Below, one piece after another: positions 52,671 to 52,691 of a DNA stretch of 52,691 nt; within the stretch, counting starts at the first letter, position 1; each line of letters starts with the position of its first letter. Where the stretch lies: NCBI GenBank assembly GCA_016931535.1, contig JAFGEP010000057.1:1-52691 (forward strand), written 5' to 3'. The DNA is from Bradymonadales bacterium (GTDB taxonomy: Bacteria; Myxococcota_A; Bradymonadia; JAFGEP01). A program made the position numbers and the translations under genes. The notes beneath the pieces are model-generated. The model was given only the letters and a program-made list of their open reading frames with translations. It ran no database searches and was not told where the DNA came from.

Positions 52671-52691
52671 TCGGCGGGTCCCGGTGTCCAC

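Overview
The window is GC-rich (about two-thirds G+C by eye) chromosomal DNA, most likely from a myxobacterium-like member of the former Deltaproteobacteria (Myxococcota or a close relative). The taxon is an inference from several traits: a MYXO-CTERM-like C-terminal tail on a phosphatase (about 32300-32408), many lipoproteins with acidic spacers, a kinase/ATPase/TPR giant, IPT/TIG and IgGFc-binding-type surface proteins, an OmpA/thrombospondin-type-3 porin, and two fused DUF507 modules. I found no rRNA, no CRISPR array, no insertion sequence and no convincing tRNA. The region reads as ordinary, vertically inherited chromosome, with one clear gene fragment (a B12-binding/radical-SAM remnant at 42962-43381).

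Layout. 0.2-9 kb: an outer-membrane barrel protein (-), a methyltransferase, a small Cys-rich lipoprotein, threonyl-tRNA synthetase without a TGS domain and another Cys-rich lipoprotein (+), then a HEAT-repeat protein and a large acidic lipoprotein (-). 9.2-12.5 kb: a Lon-family AAA protease translationally coupled to a tandem universal-stress protein. 12.5-18.2 kb: a J-like protein (-), a YtcJ-type amidohydrolase, a proline-iminopeptidase-like hydrolase, RidA and a large lipoprotein (+). 18.2-23.2 kb: a polytopic membrane protein ending in a degenerate sigma-54-type AAA domain and a Fis helix-turn-helix, followed on the same strand by a CPBP-family intramembrane protease, both divergent from a lipase. 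23.2-25.1 kb: tandem DUF507 protein and an NDH-2-like flavoprotein (-). 25.3-32.4 kb: a tight run of three exported proteins (IgGFc-binding lipoprotein, IPT/TIG lipoprotein, purple-acid-phosphatase-like enzyme). 32.5-34.4 kb: OmpA/TSP3 protein (-). 34.6-40.1 kb: mutS, glyA, a TPR membrane protein and a SEC-C protein (+). 40.1-43.4 kb: exported proteins of unknown function, a CHAP-like lipoprotein and the gene remnant. 43.5-47.7 kb: a 1,410-residue Ser/Thr kinase with AAA and TPR regions. 48-52.5 kb: a duplicated secreted protein, a lipoprotein nitroreductase and an SLC12-like cation-chloride cotransporter.

How parts may work together. Housekeeping functions (thrS, mutS, glyA, lon) are interleaved with a heavy load of envelope proteins. 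The most interesting unit is the membrane-bound regulator plus intramembrane protease at 18.3-22.0 kb. The arrangement suggests a transcription factor held in the membrane and released, or controlled, by its neighbour, with a repeated 12-residue linker between membrane part and DNA-binding part. This is inference from order and domains only.

Limits: all family calls come from reading motifs and translated sequence by eye. Start codons are chosen from ribosome-binding sites and signal peptides, and several remain uncertain as noted.
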